64,000 bases of DNA from DTPU01 sp963827855 (GCA_963827855.1 CAWHBY010000001.1:1116001-1180000), one strand, 5' to 3'. Positions 16,768 through 26,666 are shown, counted from the stretch's first letter. Made by a program: numbers and translations. The notes: a model not told the origin generated them from the sequence alone.

Positions 16768-19700
16768 GTGAAGCCCCTGGCCTTCTTGGCCATCATTGCT
16801 CTAGGGTCGGCTGCGACTGGCCACGCCAGCGAGGATGGCGATTTTTCGTTCGCCGCAGCCACGGCCACGACCAAGCCCGGCGGCACGCTCAAGGCCACGG
16901 AGGTCTGGACTGCTGCGGGCGGCCCCTATCTGGTCACGGGCACGGTGACCGTGCCTGCGGGCGGGACCCTGACGATCGAGCCCGGCACCTCCGTGTACCT
17001 GGCTTCGGGCGTCAATCTGGTCGTGTCCAACGGCGGCAGGCTGCTGGCCGAAGGCACGCAGGTGCAACGAATCCGCTTTTCCAGCCCGCCCGGTACTAGC
17101 ACGAGCTGGGGCGGCATCACGATCAATGGCGGAGCAGCCTCGCCCGGGACCCGCATGGCCTATGTCTACCTGGAAGGCAACGCCAAGACCTGTATCACGT
17201 TGGCCGCCGGCACCCTGGTTCTCGACCACGTCACGTTCAACACCACGACGCATTCGTACCTCTCCCTGGACGGCGGCTCGTTTGTGGTCAGCCACTGCAC
17301 CTTCCCTGCAACCACCGCATCCTTCGAAGTGGTTCACGGCACAGGCGGCATCAAGGCTGGCGGCCACGGCATCATCCGGGACTGCTTCTTTGGCGGTACG
17401 GTCGGTTACAGCGACGCCATCGACTTCACGGGCGGCAACCGGGATCAGAACCAGCCGATCCTCCAGGTGGTCAACAACGTCTTCATGGGCTCCACCGACG
17501 ACATCCTGGACCTGGATGGCACGGATGCCTGGATCGAGGGCAACCTCTTCCTGCACTGCCATCGCGGCAGCGGCACGCCTGACAGCGCCGCAGCAGTCTC
17601 GGGCGGCAACAGCGGCAGCCGCACGTCTGAGGTCACGCTCCTCGGCAACCTGTTCTTCGACTGCGACAACGCGGCCACCGCCAAGCAGGGCAACTTCTTC
17701 ACCTTCCTCAACAACACGATCATCCGCACGACCAAGCAGGGCGGAATGGATACGGATTCGGGTGTGGTGGCCGTCCGAGACACGACGCCGAGCCTCACCA
17801 CGTTCGCCGCGGGTTTCTACCTGGAGGGCAACGTCATCTGGGACGCTGAGCAGTTGGTCCGCAGCTATGACCCCAACCAGACCACTGTGACCTTCGTCAA
17901 CAACATCCTGCCCATGCCCTGGACCGGCCCGGGCGGCGGCAACGTCGTGGTGGACCCGCAGCTCAAGCATGTCCCGCAGGTCTCAGAGACGCAGTTCACG
18001 GACTGGCAGCAGGCCCAGGTGCTGTGGGACTGGTTCAGCCTCAAGGCCGGTTCAGCCGGCCACGCGACAGGCCTCAGCGGCCTGGACAAAGGTGGGGTCA
18101 TCCCTCTCGGCCTGTCCATTTCCGGAGAGCCGGACGCCATCACGTGCCAGAATAGTGCGACCTTGGTCGTCGGCCCCAACCGTACCGGCAGCGGCATCCC
18201 CAAGGCCGGCTTCCCGCTTGGCTCCGGGTTCACCCATTACCGATGGCGGCTTGACCGAAATGCGTGGAGTGCGGAGACGCCCATCGCCACGGCCATCAAG
18301 CTGACCGGCCTTTCGCCGGGTTCCCACCACGTGGAGGTCACGGGCAAAAACGACGCGGGGACCTACCAGGACGATCCCTTGCTCGGGACCGATGCGGCCG
18401 TCACGATGTCACGCGTCTGGACCGTGGACCCCGCGTTCGGCCATCTGCAGCTCAATGAGGTCCTGGCCAGGGACGTCTCCACTGCGGCGGGGGGCAGCGG
18501 TCATCCGGCGACCATCGAGCTCACCTACGAAGGACCGGCCGGCTTGGACCTGGCGGGCATGAAGATCGGCCACGACCCCAATGATCCGGTCTGTTTCACG
18601 TTCCCCGCCGGCACTCGGATCAACCCGGGCCAGTATCTGGTCCTGCTGGCGGACAAGGCTGCCGGCCCGGGGCTGCACCTGGGCTTCTCGCTGTCTGAAG
18701 ACGGCGATGGAGTGTTCCTGTACGATCGCAGTGCGAGGCTGATCGATTCGGTCGTCTTCGGTCCACAACTAGCCGACCTATCCCTGGGCAGGATGGGCTA
18801 TGAGGACTCCTGGCGACTGACGGTCCCGACGCTCGGCAAGGCCAACGTGCTGCAGCCGTGCGGCAATCCTGCAGGCCTGAAGATCAATGAGTGGCTGGCC
18901 AGGCCCAAGGTGCGGCTCACAGAGGGTTTTGTCGAGCTGTACAATCCACAGCCCAATCCCCTCGATCTGGGAGGCATGTGCCTGACCCACGACGCCGTGT
19001 TGCAGCCTCCCCTCTACAGGATCTCGCCGCTGACCTTCATGCCAGGGGGGGGCTATGAGGTGGTCTGGACGGGCTCGTCCAGTGGTCTCTGGCACTGGAA
19101 TTCGCCGCTGCCACAGGCCGGAGGGACTGTCTCGCTCTGGGACAGCGATGCGAACCTGGTCGATGGGGTCGTCTACGGCACACAGACCGACGACGTCTCC
19201 CAGGGCCGGCTCCCAGATGGCGGCGCCACGCGAGGCTTCATCGCCGCCCCCACGCCAGGCGCAGCCAATCCTGCGGCCAGAAAGACCACCCAGACCACGA
19301 TCTCTCTGGTGGCTGAGGCAGCCAACAAACGCGTCCTCGTTCCGTCTACGGCCGTGAGCGACGACTGGAGAGGCGGCAAGGCCTTCGATGACTCGAAGTG
19401 GACCCTGTGCAGCGGCGGCCCCGGGGGAGTCGGCTACGACACGGCCAGCGACTATCTGCCGCTGATCACGCTCGACGTGAAGTCCCTGATGTATGGGTCG
19501 GGCAAGAACGCCTCCTGCTGTCTCCGTATCCCGTTCACCCTGGAGGCCGACACCCCGGCTGACGTCAATCACCTGTCTCTGAAGGTGCGGTGTGACGACG
19601 GCTACGTGGCCTATCTCAATGGCCAGGAAGTGGCCCGCATCAACTTCACGGGGACGCCGGCCTGGAACTCGCACGCGGATAGCTCCGCGAGCGATGATTC

Positions 19701-19860
19701 CAGCCTGCGGAGCGTGGACATCACCGCCTACAGGGGCCAGTTGAAGGCGGGCGCCAACACTCTGGCCATCCAGGCGATGAACAATTCCAGTACCAGTTCG
19801 GATTTCCTGATCAGCGCGATGATCGAGGCGGTCCTTGTCAGACTCGAGGTCAGCCCATGA
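16768..19860 (+). CDS. Secreted beta-helix / lamin-tail / jelly-roll protein
   Basis: The start is taken as GTG 16768, six bases after GAGGAGGA; TTG 16765 is an alternative but sits too close to that site. A signal peptide (KPLAFLAIIALGSAATGHA) precedes a right-handed beta-helix of about 350 residues (GTVTVPAGGTLTIEPGTSVYL; VVNNVFMGSTDDILDLDGTDAWIEGNLFLH). Then come a carbohydrate-binding-like segment (FTHYRWRLDRNAWS..KLTGLSPGSHHVEV), two lamin-tail domains (LQLNEVLARDVS; LKINEWLARPKV) and a jelly-roll domain nearly identical in its core to those at about 15760 and 20040. It lacks a CotH domain. It is the second gene of the operon; its stop overlaps the next start as ATGA. Confidence 0.88.
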   Translation: MKPLAFLAIIALGSAATGHASEDGDFSFAAATATTKPGGTLKATEVWTAAGGPYLVTGTVTVPAGGTLTIEPGTSVYLASGVNLVVSNGGRLLAEGTQVQRIRFSSPPGTSTSWGGITINGGAASPGTRMAYVYLEGNAKTCITLAAGTLVLDHVTFNTTTHSYLSLDGGSFVVSHCTFPATTASFEVVHGTGGIKAGGHGIIRDCFFGGTVGYSDAIDFTGGNRDQNQPILQVVNNVFMGSTDDILDLDGTDAWIEGNLFLHCHRGSGTPDSAAAVSGGNSGSRTSEVTLLGNLFFDCDNAATAKQGNFFTFLNNTIIRTTKQGGMDTDSGVVAVRDTTPSLTTFAAGFYLEGNVIWDAEQLVRSYDPNQTTVTFVNNILPMPWTGPGGGNVVVDPQLKHVPQVSETQFTDWQQAQVLWDWFSLKAGSAGHATGLSGLDKGGVIPLGLSISGEPDAITCQNSATLVVGPNRTGSGIPKAGFPLGSGFTHYRWRLDRNAWSAETPIATAIKLTGLSPGSHHVEVTGKNDAGTYQDDPLLGTDAAVTMSRVWTVDPAFGHLQLNEVLARDVSTAAGGSGHPATIELTYEGPAGLDLAGMKIGHDPNDPVCFTFPAGTRINPGQYLVLLADKAAGPGLHLGFSLSEDGDGVFLYDRSARLIDSVVFGPQLADLSLGRMGYEDSWRLTVPTLGKANVLQPCGNPAGLKINEWLARPKVRLTEGFVELYNPQPNPLDLGGMCLTHDAVLQPPLYRISPLTFMPGGGYEVVWTGSSSGLWHWNSPLPQAGGTVSLWDSDANLVDGVVYGTQTDDVSQGRLPDGGATRGFIAAPTPGAANPAARKTTQTTISLVAEAANKRVLVPSTAVSDDWRGGKAFDDSKWTLCSGGPGGVGYDTASDYLPLITLDVKSLMYGSGKNASCCLRIPFTLEADTPADVNHLSLKVRCDDGYVAYLNGQEVARINFTGTPAWNSHADSSASDDSSLRSVDITAYRGQLKAGANTLAIQAMNNSSTSSDFLISAMIEAVLVRLEVSP

Positions 19861-22800
19861 GAATGAATGGCCGCCACCCCGGCCGAATCGCAATCCTCGC
19901 CATGGTCGTGTGCATCTGGACCCTGTCCGGCTTGCGTGGGTCCATGGGGACTGCTGCAGCGGTGGAAGTGACCATCCTGACGCCGGTCACCCTGGCGGCA
20001 GAAGGGGCAGACAAGCGTGTCCTCGTCCCCACTGCCGCCATCAGCGACGATTGGAGGGGCGGCAAGGCCTTCGATGACTCGAAGTGGACCCTCTGCACGG
20101 GCGGTCCGGGAGGAGTGGGCTTTGACACGGCCAGTGACTACCTCCCGCTGATCACCCTCGATGTGCGGTCCCAGATGTATGGATCCGGAAAGAACAACAC
20201 CTGCTACATCCGTATTCCCTTCACCGTGGACGCCAACGCCCTGGTCGACCTCAACGATCTGACCTTGAAGGTCCGGTGCGACGACGGGTTCGTCGCCTAC
20301 CTGAATGGCCAAGAAATCGGCCGCTCCAACTTCGCCGGCATATCCGCCTGGAACTCCCATGCGGACAGCGCAGTCGAGGCGGATGGCGAGGACTACGACG
20401 TCGCCGTGGACATCACGGCCCACAAGGGCCTGCTCAAGGCCGGACCCAACATCCTGGCCATCCAGGGAATGAACAGCTCGGCCACCAGCTCGGACTTCCT
20501 GATCAGTGCGGCGTTGGCCGCGAGCCTTGGGAGCGTGCAGGATGTCCCGGTCTCACCGGGCGACAGCGGGGGATCCACGGATCGCAGGCTGGTCATGACC
20601 GTGAGGGACAGCTACCTCCCTGGTATCCCGGTCCTGGTCCGGGTGGAGGTCGTGAGGGCAGATGGCCGGGTGGATCGGGACCTGTGGGATGCCACGGCGA
20701 CCCTCACGCTGGACAATCCCGGCGTGCATGCCTTGCAGACCCAGATCACCCTGTACAACGGCCTGGGCAGCAGCCTGGTGGTCTTCACAGGGAGCGGGCC
20801 CTTCACCCTAACTGCCGCGGTCGGTGGACTGAGCACCAGCCGGTGGCTGGCCGACCTGTCAGGCCAGCCCCAGACGCGGGTCTCGGGCACGCTGGCCGGC
20901 GATACCGTCTGGAGCGGCATCGTGCATGTGATCGCAGACGTGGTCGTTCCTGCAGGCCGGACTCTCACGGTCCAGCCCGGCACGCTTGTTTTGCTGGATG
21001 GAGCGGCCAGCGGATCCAGCGGCGTCGACATCGACGCGCGGGGTAGCCTCGTGTCTCTGGGCTCTGCCTCCCGCCCTGTGACCTTCACGGCTGCAGACCC
21101 TGCCAAGGCCTGGGGCGAGATCCATCATGAAGGGGCGGCGGTCTCGGTCTACCAGTACACGGACCTCACCCTGGCAGGCCGGTCGCCCGGTGCAGGGCAC
21201 ACCGGAAAGGGGCCGGCCGTCCGGACCGCGGGCTCCAAGATCGTCTTCGACCGTGCGGCCCTGACCGACAACGTCGGGAAGATCATGCAGAGTGCCTCGG
21301 GATCGGACCTGACGTTCCGGCACTGCCTCTTTGCACGTTCGGTCATGGGACCCGAGATAACGGGCACGGCCCTGTTGCTGGAGGAAACCTGGATCACGGA
21401 GATGCTCAATCCGGATGATGCAGACGGGATCTACATCCATGACCAATCGGCAGGCCAGACCTGCCTGATCAAGGGCGGGGTGGTGGCCCGCATGGAGGAC
21501 GACTGCATCGACACCCTGGGTTGTGAGCTGACGATCGAGGACCAGATCCTCAGGGGCGCCAAGGATAAGGGCCTCAGCATCTACGGCGGCAAGGTCACGC
21601 TCCGCCACTGCCTGATCGCGGAGAACAACAGGGCGCCTGAGGACCCGACTGTGGCCACCCTGGCGGCCAAGACCCTGGAAGGGGGCTCTGCCGAGATCAA
21701 CATCGACCGCTCGACCATCGTGGCCTCCAAGGTCCAGGGCACTGCCGACATCGGCATCCAATCCCACAACAAGTATAGCGTCAAGGCCGGCAAGGTCACG
21801 TACAACGTGACCCACTCGATCATCGTGGCCACAGACCCGGTGAGCGTCCAGTCGCCCTATCAGGCCTCTGACATCCACGTCAGCGCCAGTGATCTCTTCG
21901 GAGAGGCATGGCCCGGCTCAGGCAACCTGAATGCAGATCCTCTGTTCGTCGATTCTGCCCACCATGACTACCGTCTGAAGGAGGCGTCTCCCTGCAGGGC
22001 TGCGGGACTGGGCAGCCAGGGGGAGGTCATTGACCTGGGCTGCTACCCCTACGTGCAGCCAGCAGACGTGCTGCCGGCCGTGGTCTGGACTGCGGACCAG
22101 GGCATCCAGCGGATCACGGGCGAGAGGATCGTGGCAGCAGGCACGTCCCTCATCATAGGGCCGGGTACGACCGTGGCTTTCGACAAGGGCGCCCGCCTGA
22201 CTGTGCGAGGCCAACTGGTGGCAGCGGGGACTGCCAGCCAGCCGATCCGGTTCACCCGATCCTCCGCAGCGCAGGGGACCTGGACAGGCATCCAGTTTGC
22301 CAACACCAAGGCGGACAATCGGCTGTCCTGGGCCATCCTGGAATACGGGCGCACCCATGACGGCATGGTGGGACTGGACCAGTCTGTGCTGCAGATCGAT
22401 CACGTGACCTTTGACCACACGGACCTGCGGCGGATCCGCACGCAAGGGTCATCCCTGGTGGTCCGCGATTGTGTATTCACGGATCTCTTTGACGCCAACC
22501 AGGCGCCGACCACGGACAACATGAGCGAGCACATCTGGGGCGTAGTGGCAGCAGGGGGGCGTCTGTTGATCGAGCGCAATACCTTCGGCCGGCCCAAGGG
22601 ACACAATGACTGCGTCGACGTGGATGGACCTTCCAGGCCGGACGGCATCATCGAGATCCGCGACAACGTCTTTCTCGGTGGCGGCGATGACGCCCTGGAC
22701 CTGGAAGGCGATGCCCACGTCGAGGGCAATCGCTTTATGCACTTCCTGAAGGATAAGTACAACACCGCCACAGGCAACAGCAATTTCATCTCTGCCGGTG

Positions 22801-23474
22801 CGGGCAAGAACTACGTCGTGGTCCGCAACGTCTTCTACGACGGCGGCCACGTGGCCCAGGTCAAGGATGGGGCGTTCATGACCTTCGTCAACAACACGGT
22901 CGTCCAGATCGCCGCCTCGGCCTTCTATTTCGAGATGCCCGGCCGCACCCTGAAATCCGGGAAAGGCGCACTGGTGGATGGATGCATCTTCTGGCAGACA
23001 GTCGAGCCTCTCTTCGAACACACGGACAAGACCACCCAGTGGGCGGTCCACCGTTCCATCCTGCCCAGCCTCTGGCATAGCCTCGGCGCTGGCAATCTGG
23101 ATGCAGATCCTCTTCTTGCAGGTCCCAGCTCCGAATGGCGTCTCCTCCCGGGCTCTCTGGCGTGCGGCACAGGGCCCTGGGGCCTGGATCGCGGTGCGTA
23201 TGTCCCTGCAGGGGCTGCGATCCAAGGTGAACCCGGCGCAGCGACAACCCAGACCACGGCCACCCTCACGGTAGGAGGACCGGGCATCACGGCCTATCGC
23301 TACTCGGTCAACGCGTCCGACGGCCCGTGGAGCGAGGAGCGGGCGGTGGATAGTCCGCTGGCCCTCTCTGGGCTGCAGAAGGGCCAGGCCCTCATTGTCT
23401 ATGTTCAAGGTATGGATTCCGCGGGCCAGTGGCAGATCCTTCCCTCGCAGAGTCAGGCCTGGACCCTTCGCTGA
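19857..23474 (+). CDS. Secreted jelly-roll and double beta-helix protein
   Basis: The start ATG overlaps the upstream stop (ATGA), indicating translational coupling. A long signal region (RIAILAMVVCIWTLSGL) is followed by the jelly-roll module (ISDDWRGGKAFDDSKWTLCTGG..DDGFVAYLNGQEIGR..NILAIQGMNSS) at the N-terminus rather than the C-terminus, an Ig-like region, a first beta-helix (from about residue 350, LTVQPGTLVLLDG) and a second (from about residue 760, IGPGTTVAFDKGARLTVRGQ). It ends with a three-Tyr-like domain (YRYSVNASDGPWSEE). It completes the operon begun at 10486. No catalytic motif recognised; surface attachment or glycan binding is a guess. Confidence 0.88.
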   Translation: MRMNGRHPGRIAILAMVVCIWTLSGLRGSMGTAAAVEVTILTPVTLAAEGADKRVLVPTAAISDDWRGGKAFDDSKWTLCTGGPGGVGFDTASDYLPLITLDVRSQMYGSGKNNTCYIRIPFTVDANALVDLNDLTLKVRCDDGFVAYLNGQEIGRSNFAGISAWNSHADSAVEADGEDYDVAVDITAHKGLLKAGPNILAIQGMNSSATSSDFLISAALAASLGSVQDVPVSPGDSGGSTDRRLVMTVRDSYLPGIPVLVRVEVVRADGRVDRDLWDATATLTLDNPGVHALQTQITLYNGLGSSLVVFTGSGPFTLTAAVGGLSTSRWLADLSGQPQTRVSGTLAGDTVWSGIVHVIADVVVPAGRTLTVQPGTLVLLDGAASGSSGVDIDARGSLVSLGSASRPVTFTAADPAKAWGEIHHEGAAVSVYQYTDLTLAGRSPGAGHTGKGPAVRTAGSKIVFDRAALTDNVGKIMQSASGSDLTFRHCLFARSVMGPEITGTALLLEETWITEMLNPDDADGIYIHDQSAGQTCLIKGGVVARMEDDCIDTLGCELTIEDQILRGAKDKGLSIYGGKVTLRHCLIAENNRAPEDPTVATLAAKTLEGGSAEINIDRSTIVASKVQGTADIGIQSHNKYSVKAGKVTYNVTHSIIVATDPVSVQSPYQASDIHVSASDLFGEAWPGSGNLNADPLFVDSAHHDYRLKEASPCRAAGLGSQGEVIDLGCYPYVQPADVLPAVVWTADQGIQRITGERIVAAGTSLIIGPGTTVAFDKGARLTVRGQLVAAGTASQPIRFTRSSAAQGTWTGIQFANTKADNRLSWAILEYGRTHDGMVGLDQSVLQIDHVTFDHTDLRRIRTQGSSLVVRDCVFTDLFDANQAPTTDNMSEHIWGVVAAGGRLLIERNTFGRPKGHNDCVDVDGPSRPDGIIEIRDNVFLGGGDDALDLEGDAHVEGNRFMHFLKDKYNTATGNSNFISAGAGKNYVVVRNVFYDGGHVAQVKDGAFMTFVNNTVVQIAASAFYFEMPGRTLKSGKGALVDGCIFWQTVEPLFEHTDKTTQWAVHRSILPSLWHSLGAGNLDADPLLAGPSSEWRLLPGSLACGTGPWGLDRGAYVPAGAAIQGEPGAATTQTTATLTVGGPGITAYRYSVNASDGPWSEERAVDSPLALSGLQKGQALIVYVQGMDSAGQWQILPSQSQAWTLR

Positions 23475-23494
23475 CTATTTGCGCAAGTTGCATC

Positions 23495-23523
23495 TTGACT
23501 GGGGGCAGCAAATAGTTTCTACT
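23495..23523 (+). promoter_or_regulatory. Candidate promoter of the OmpA-like gene
   Basis: TTGACT and TCTACT are separated by 17 bases, in the gap after the giant operon and 113 bases before the start at 23636. Confidence 0.45.
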
Positions 23524-23635
23524 TAGGACTCCAATGGATGAGGGAACCCTTGAGGCCTTAAACTCTGGGCTTCATTAGGGTTGCACGTCCGCAACGGACT
23601 CGACGTGGAGTTGTTAGGCTTGAAAGGATGGAACG

Positions 23636-24412
23636 ATGCGAATGGCAAAATGGGTTGGCGTCCTCTGTGTGTTGGGTGGGCTGGTTGTCCTGAGCGGGTG
23701 TGCGGGTGAGGCGTTTGACCTGAAGGTGCAGAACGAGACCCAGCGATCCCGGATCGCGAGCCTCGAGAGCGAGCTGCAGGCCACGCGACTGAAGCTGGAG
23801 CAGGCCCAGAGACAGGTGTCCTCTTCGGGTCAGCAGACGGGCGTGGAGGCCGAGACGCTCAGGAACAAGGTCGCGGCCTTGGAGGAAGACGTGGCCAAGA
23901 AAAGGGCCCTGATCGCCTCGCTGAATGAACGTCTGGTCACCGGCGGCAATGCCCTGCCCGTGGAGCTGTCGGCCAAGCTCGAGGACCTGGCCAAGAAATA
24001 CCCCCTGATCTCCTACGACGCGGGCCGTGGCATGCTGAAGCTCAACACCGACCTGCTCTTCGAGAAGGGCAGTGACGCCGTGGCGTCGTCTGCGACCGAC
24101 GCCATCAAGTCGATAGCCGACATCCTGAACTCGCAGGATGCCCAGAAGTTTGACGTCATCATCGCCGGCCACACGGATGACGTCCCGGTCCTGCGGCCCG
24201 AGACCGTGGCCAAGCATCCGACGAACTGGCACCTGTCCGCGCATCGCGCGATCGCTGTCCTGAACCTGATGATCGGTGACAAGGTCGCGCCGACCCGGCT
24301 GAGCATCCGGGCCTTCGGCGAGTTCAGGCCGGTCGAGCCCAACGCGGGAGGCAACAAGGGCAACGCGAAGAACCGGCGAGTCGAGATCCTGGTCGTGCCC
24401 CAGGGCGCATAA
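23636..24412 (+). CDS. OmpA-family peptidoglycan-binding lipoprotein
   Basis: 258 residues. The signal ends in the lipobox LSGC (Cys at residue 22). A predicted coiled coil runs from about residue 30 to 100 (IASLESELQATRLKLEQAQ; KVAALEEDVAKKRALIASL). The C-terminal OmpA domain (about 120-255) carries the peptidoglycan-binding signature AGHTDDVPV..NWHLSAHRAIAVLN..NRRVEI. By family it would tether the outer membrane to peptidoglycan or act like MotB/Pal; the coiled coil argues for an extended periplasmic linker. ATG 23636 is preceded by AAGGATGGAACG; a second ATG lies two codons on. It is a single-gene unit between a candidate promoter and a strong terminator. Confidence 0.9.
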   Translation: MRMAKWVGVLCVLGGLVVLSGCAGEAFDLKVQNETQRSRIASLESELQATRLKLEQAQRQVSSSGQQTGVEAETLRNKVAALEEDVAKKRALIASLNERLVTGGNALPVELSAKLEDLAKKYPLISYDAGRGMLKLNTDLLFEKGSDAVASSATDAIKSIADILNSQDAQKFDVIIAGHTDDVPVLRPETVAKHPTNWHLSAHRAIAVLNLMIGDKVAPTRLSIRAFGEFRPVEPNAGGNKGNAKNRRVEILVVPQGA

Positions 24413-24446
24413 CAGCACTGCCGGATGTAGTCTCCATGTCAATCAC

Positions 24447-24480
24447 GCCGATCCCTGCCCAGCAGGGATCGGCTGTTTTC
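24447..24480 (+). terminator. Rho-independent terminator after the OmpA-like gene
   Basis: A perfect 12-bp stem (GCCGATCCCTGC with GCAGGGATCGGC) with a 3-base loop is followed by TGTTTTC. Confidence 0.9.
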
Positions 24481-24496
24481 ATTCCCCGCCAGCCAA

Positions 24497-24630
24497 GACC
24501 GAAACGGCGAATGGGCGAAACGGCGAGCCGGCGACAAGGAAGAAGACTTCTATTCGGACCCACGTCTACCGGCCTTCAGTATTGGCAAGACTCGCCCAGT
24601 CCTCCTGCTGATAGCTGATCGCTGAAAGCC
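24497..24630. repeat. Intergenic short-period repeats (8-bp and 7-bp types)
   Basis: GGCGAA-type octamers at about 24497-24535 match those near 1725 and 6494. At 24607-24630 heptamers of the form tgctgat / agctgat / cgctgaa occur. The 24413-24896 gap holds these, two hairpins and the pilus promoter, but no gene. Confidence 0.6.
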
Positions 24631-24702
24631 CTCCGCCCTGCGGACTCACGTCGCATAAAACCGCTGGCGATGCCTGTCAGGCCACGTCCCCTATTACACA
24701 AA

Positions 24703-24729
24703 AAACGGGTGCCCGCAGGGCACCCGTTT
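24703..24729. terminator. Strong hairpin, terminator-like mainly for the minus strand
   Basis: A 12-bp stem (AAACGGGTGCCC with GGGCACCCGTTT) has the loop GCA and is flanked on the left by an A run, which reads as a T run on the minus strand. No minus-strand gene ends here, so it may insulate the pilus operon. Confidence 0.6.
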
Positions 24730-24756
24730 GGCCGGCTCCTGCTCCATTCATATATT
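24728..24756 (+). promoter_or_regulatory. Candidate promoter of the pilus operon
   Basis: TTGGCC and TATATT are separated by 17 bases, immediately after the hairpin. The leader to pilM would be about 135 bases. Confidence 0.5.
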
Positions 24757-24896
24757 ATGGTTAGTCTCACTAAGAGGTCTCCAATGGCCGATAGAGCGTT
24801 TAGAGCTGGATGTGGCCAGGCAGGGGCATCTGCCAAGGCACCGCGGAGACGAAGGGTGGAGTATGGGGTCGACTTGGAGCGGTGCGGAAGACTGAG

Positions 24897-25835
24897 ATGT
24901 TCGGACTCGGGAAGAACGAAACCTACACGATAGGGGTGGACTTGAGCACAGACGGCCTGCGATTGGCACAGTTGGGCCATAGTGGCCAGCGCGTCACGCT
25001 GGCGGCTGGCTGCTGGCGTGACTGCCCTGAGAATGTGGAGCCCGGCAGTGCGGTTTGGCAGCGCTGGGCCGCAGACACGGCACGGGAGCTGGTGACAGGC
25101 AACGGCTTTCGGGGCAAGAACGCCGCCGGCGTTATGCTTCCGGGAGACGTCTTCATCGAGACGATCAAGATGCCCAAGGCGGCCGACGGCAAGATGGAGG
25201 ACGTCCTCTTTGCCAAGGTTAAGAGTCAGATGTCCCTGCGATTCGGAAGGGACAACGCCCTGGTCCGGTACATCCCGACCGACCAGGACAATGCCCTGGT
25301 GATGGTGGCCGACCGGGACCTGATCAACCGGCACCTGGCCATCTACGAGAGGGCGGGGCTGACCCTGAAGTCCATGGGCGCCTGGCCCGAGGCGCTGACC
25401 GCCTGCTATGCCCGGTTCTTCGGGCGGCGGCAGAGCGATTTCCAGGCCGTGGTCATGCTGGTGAACGTGGAGCCGGTGTGCACCAACGTGGTGATCTGCC
25501 GTCATACGCATCTGCTGTTCGCCCGATCCATCCCGATCGGGTCCCGGCGTTTGGCGGATGAGAAGGCGTTGAACGGATTGGTGCTCGAGGTCACGGCCTG
25601 CCGCCGTGATTTCGTATCGATGTATCGGAATATGTCCATGGCGAGGGTGATCTTCCTGTCGGGGCCGACGGTACAGACCCAGGTCTATGCCGCGATCGCC
25701 AAACAACTGGAGGTCCAGGCCCAGATCGGGGATTGCATGGCTGCCGTACAGGTGCCGGATCCGACCGGCGACGGTCCGGACCGTCGGGCCTGCCCGGTGA
25801 GTTGGGCCACGGCCTTCGGCCTGAGTCTTTCGTAG
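24897..25835 (+). CDS. pilM: Type IV pilus assembly protein PilM
   Basis: 312 residues. PilM is an actin-like cytoplasmic ATPase-fold protein that binds the N-terminus of PilN and couples the inner-membrane platform to the motors. The actin-like phosphate-1 strand is visible as TIGVDLSTDGLRLAQL near the N-terminus, and the order pilM-pilN-pilO-pilB-pilT-pilC supports the assignment. Family resemblance is modest. I chose ATG 24897 (MFGLGKNETYTIGVD) with GGAAG just upstream; the frame is open to 24810, but that extension has no PilM character. First gene of the operon. Confidence 0.85.
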   Translation: MFGLGKNETYTIGVDLSTDGLRLAQLGHSGQRVTLAAGCWRDCPENVEPGSAVWQRWAADTARELVTGNGFRGKNAAGVMLPGDVFIETIKMPKAADGKMEDVLFAKVKSQMSLRFGRDNALVRYIPTDQDNALVMVADRDLINRHLAIYERAGLTLKSMGAWPEALTACYARFFGRRQSDFQAVVMLVNVEPVCTNVVICRHTHLLFARSIPIGSRRLADEKALNGLVLEVTACRRDFVSMYRNMSMARVIFLSGPTVQTQVYAAIAKQLEVQAQIGDCMAAVQVPDPTGDGPDRRACPVSWATAFGLSLS

Positions 25836-25881
25836 GAGCCGCGTCAGTGGAATGTCACGGTCATAGAGGAAGGTGAGTCCT

Positions 25882-26625
25882 ATGCCGAATATCAATTTCG
25901 TCCCGGATGACTACATCCAAAGCAATGAATCGCGCCGCACGAATCTCTTCTGCGTGGTGTTGCTGCTGATCGTCATGATCGGCTTGATGGGCGCCTTTGG
26001 CATCATCAAGATGCGGCAGAAGGCCTGCGCCGGCCAGGAGGCCCTGGTCAACGGCAAGATGGCCCACATGCAGGAGGCCATCAAGCAGTTCGAGGTGTTG
26101 CAGAGCCGGCGCAAGGAGATGATGAAGACCGCCTTGATGACGGCCGAGCTGCTGGAGCCGCTGCCCCGCAGCATCGTCCTGGCCTCGCTCACCAATGAAC
26201 TGCCGGCCGGGACCTCCCTGATGGAAGTCAAGTTCAATCAGAAGGAGCCCGCCAAGACGTCGGCCAGTGCCTACCAGGCCAAGAAGGCGGCCAGCGGCGG
26301 CAAGACCGACAACCAGGACGCGAAGAACTCGAAGGACGCACAGGATGCCGCGAAGCCTTCCGTGGAACAGACTATGGAGACTCTGATCGACATCGGCGGG
26401 ATTGCCCCGAGCGACCTGCAGGTCGCCGCGTACATCGAGCGGCTGGGCAATGCCGCACTGTTCGAGGGAGTGGCCCTGGTGGAGTCCAAGGAGTACAAGA
26501 ACTCGGAGAATGCAGTGCTCAGGGAATTCAAGCTGAAGGCGCAGCTCCGGAACCATGTGCGGTTGACCGAGGACGACGTCAGGCAGATCCGGGCCAAGGC
26601 GGAGAAATCGATCTCCAACTTCTAG
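25882..26625 (+). CDS. pilN: PilN-like type IV pilus inner-membrane protein
   Basis: 247 residues. The extreme N-terminus MPNINFVPDDYI is the PilM-binding INxxP-like motif of PilN. One transmembrane helix follows (LFCVVLLLIVMIGLMGAFGII, about 22-42), then a coiled coil and a periplasmic ferredoxin-like domain. A low-complexity Lys/Ala/Asp linker (about residues 130-160) interrupts the periplasmic part and makes it longer than usual. The ATG at 25882 has GGAAGG eight bases upstream; GTG 25873 is in frame but less likely. Position between pilM and pilO fixes the call. Confidence 0.83.
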   Translation: MPNINFVPDDYIQSNESRRTNLFCVVLLLIVMIGLMGAFGIIKMRQKACAGQEALVNGKMAHMQEAIKQFEVLQSRRKEMMKTALMTAELLEPLPRSIVLASLTNELPAGTSLMEVKFNQKEPAKTSASAYQAKKAASGGKTDNQDAKNSKDAQDAAKPSVEQTMETLIDIGGIAPSDLQVAAYIERLGNAALFEGVALVESKEYKNSENAVLREFKLKAQLRNHVRLTEDDVRQIRAKAEKSISNF

Positions 26626-26666
26626 AGGACTGGGCAACCGGTCCACGAGCGTGCGAGGGTAGAGCT

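Noticed and set aside
24703..24729. Hairpin as the end of a minus-strand gene
   Set aside because: The only minus-strand frame to its right is a shadow of pilM, so the hairpin is kept as an orphan terminator-like element.
24576..25895. A 439-codon minus-strand frame over pilM
   Set aside because: It is an antisense shadow of pilM, with composition rich in His, Arg and Pro and no domain.
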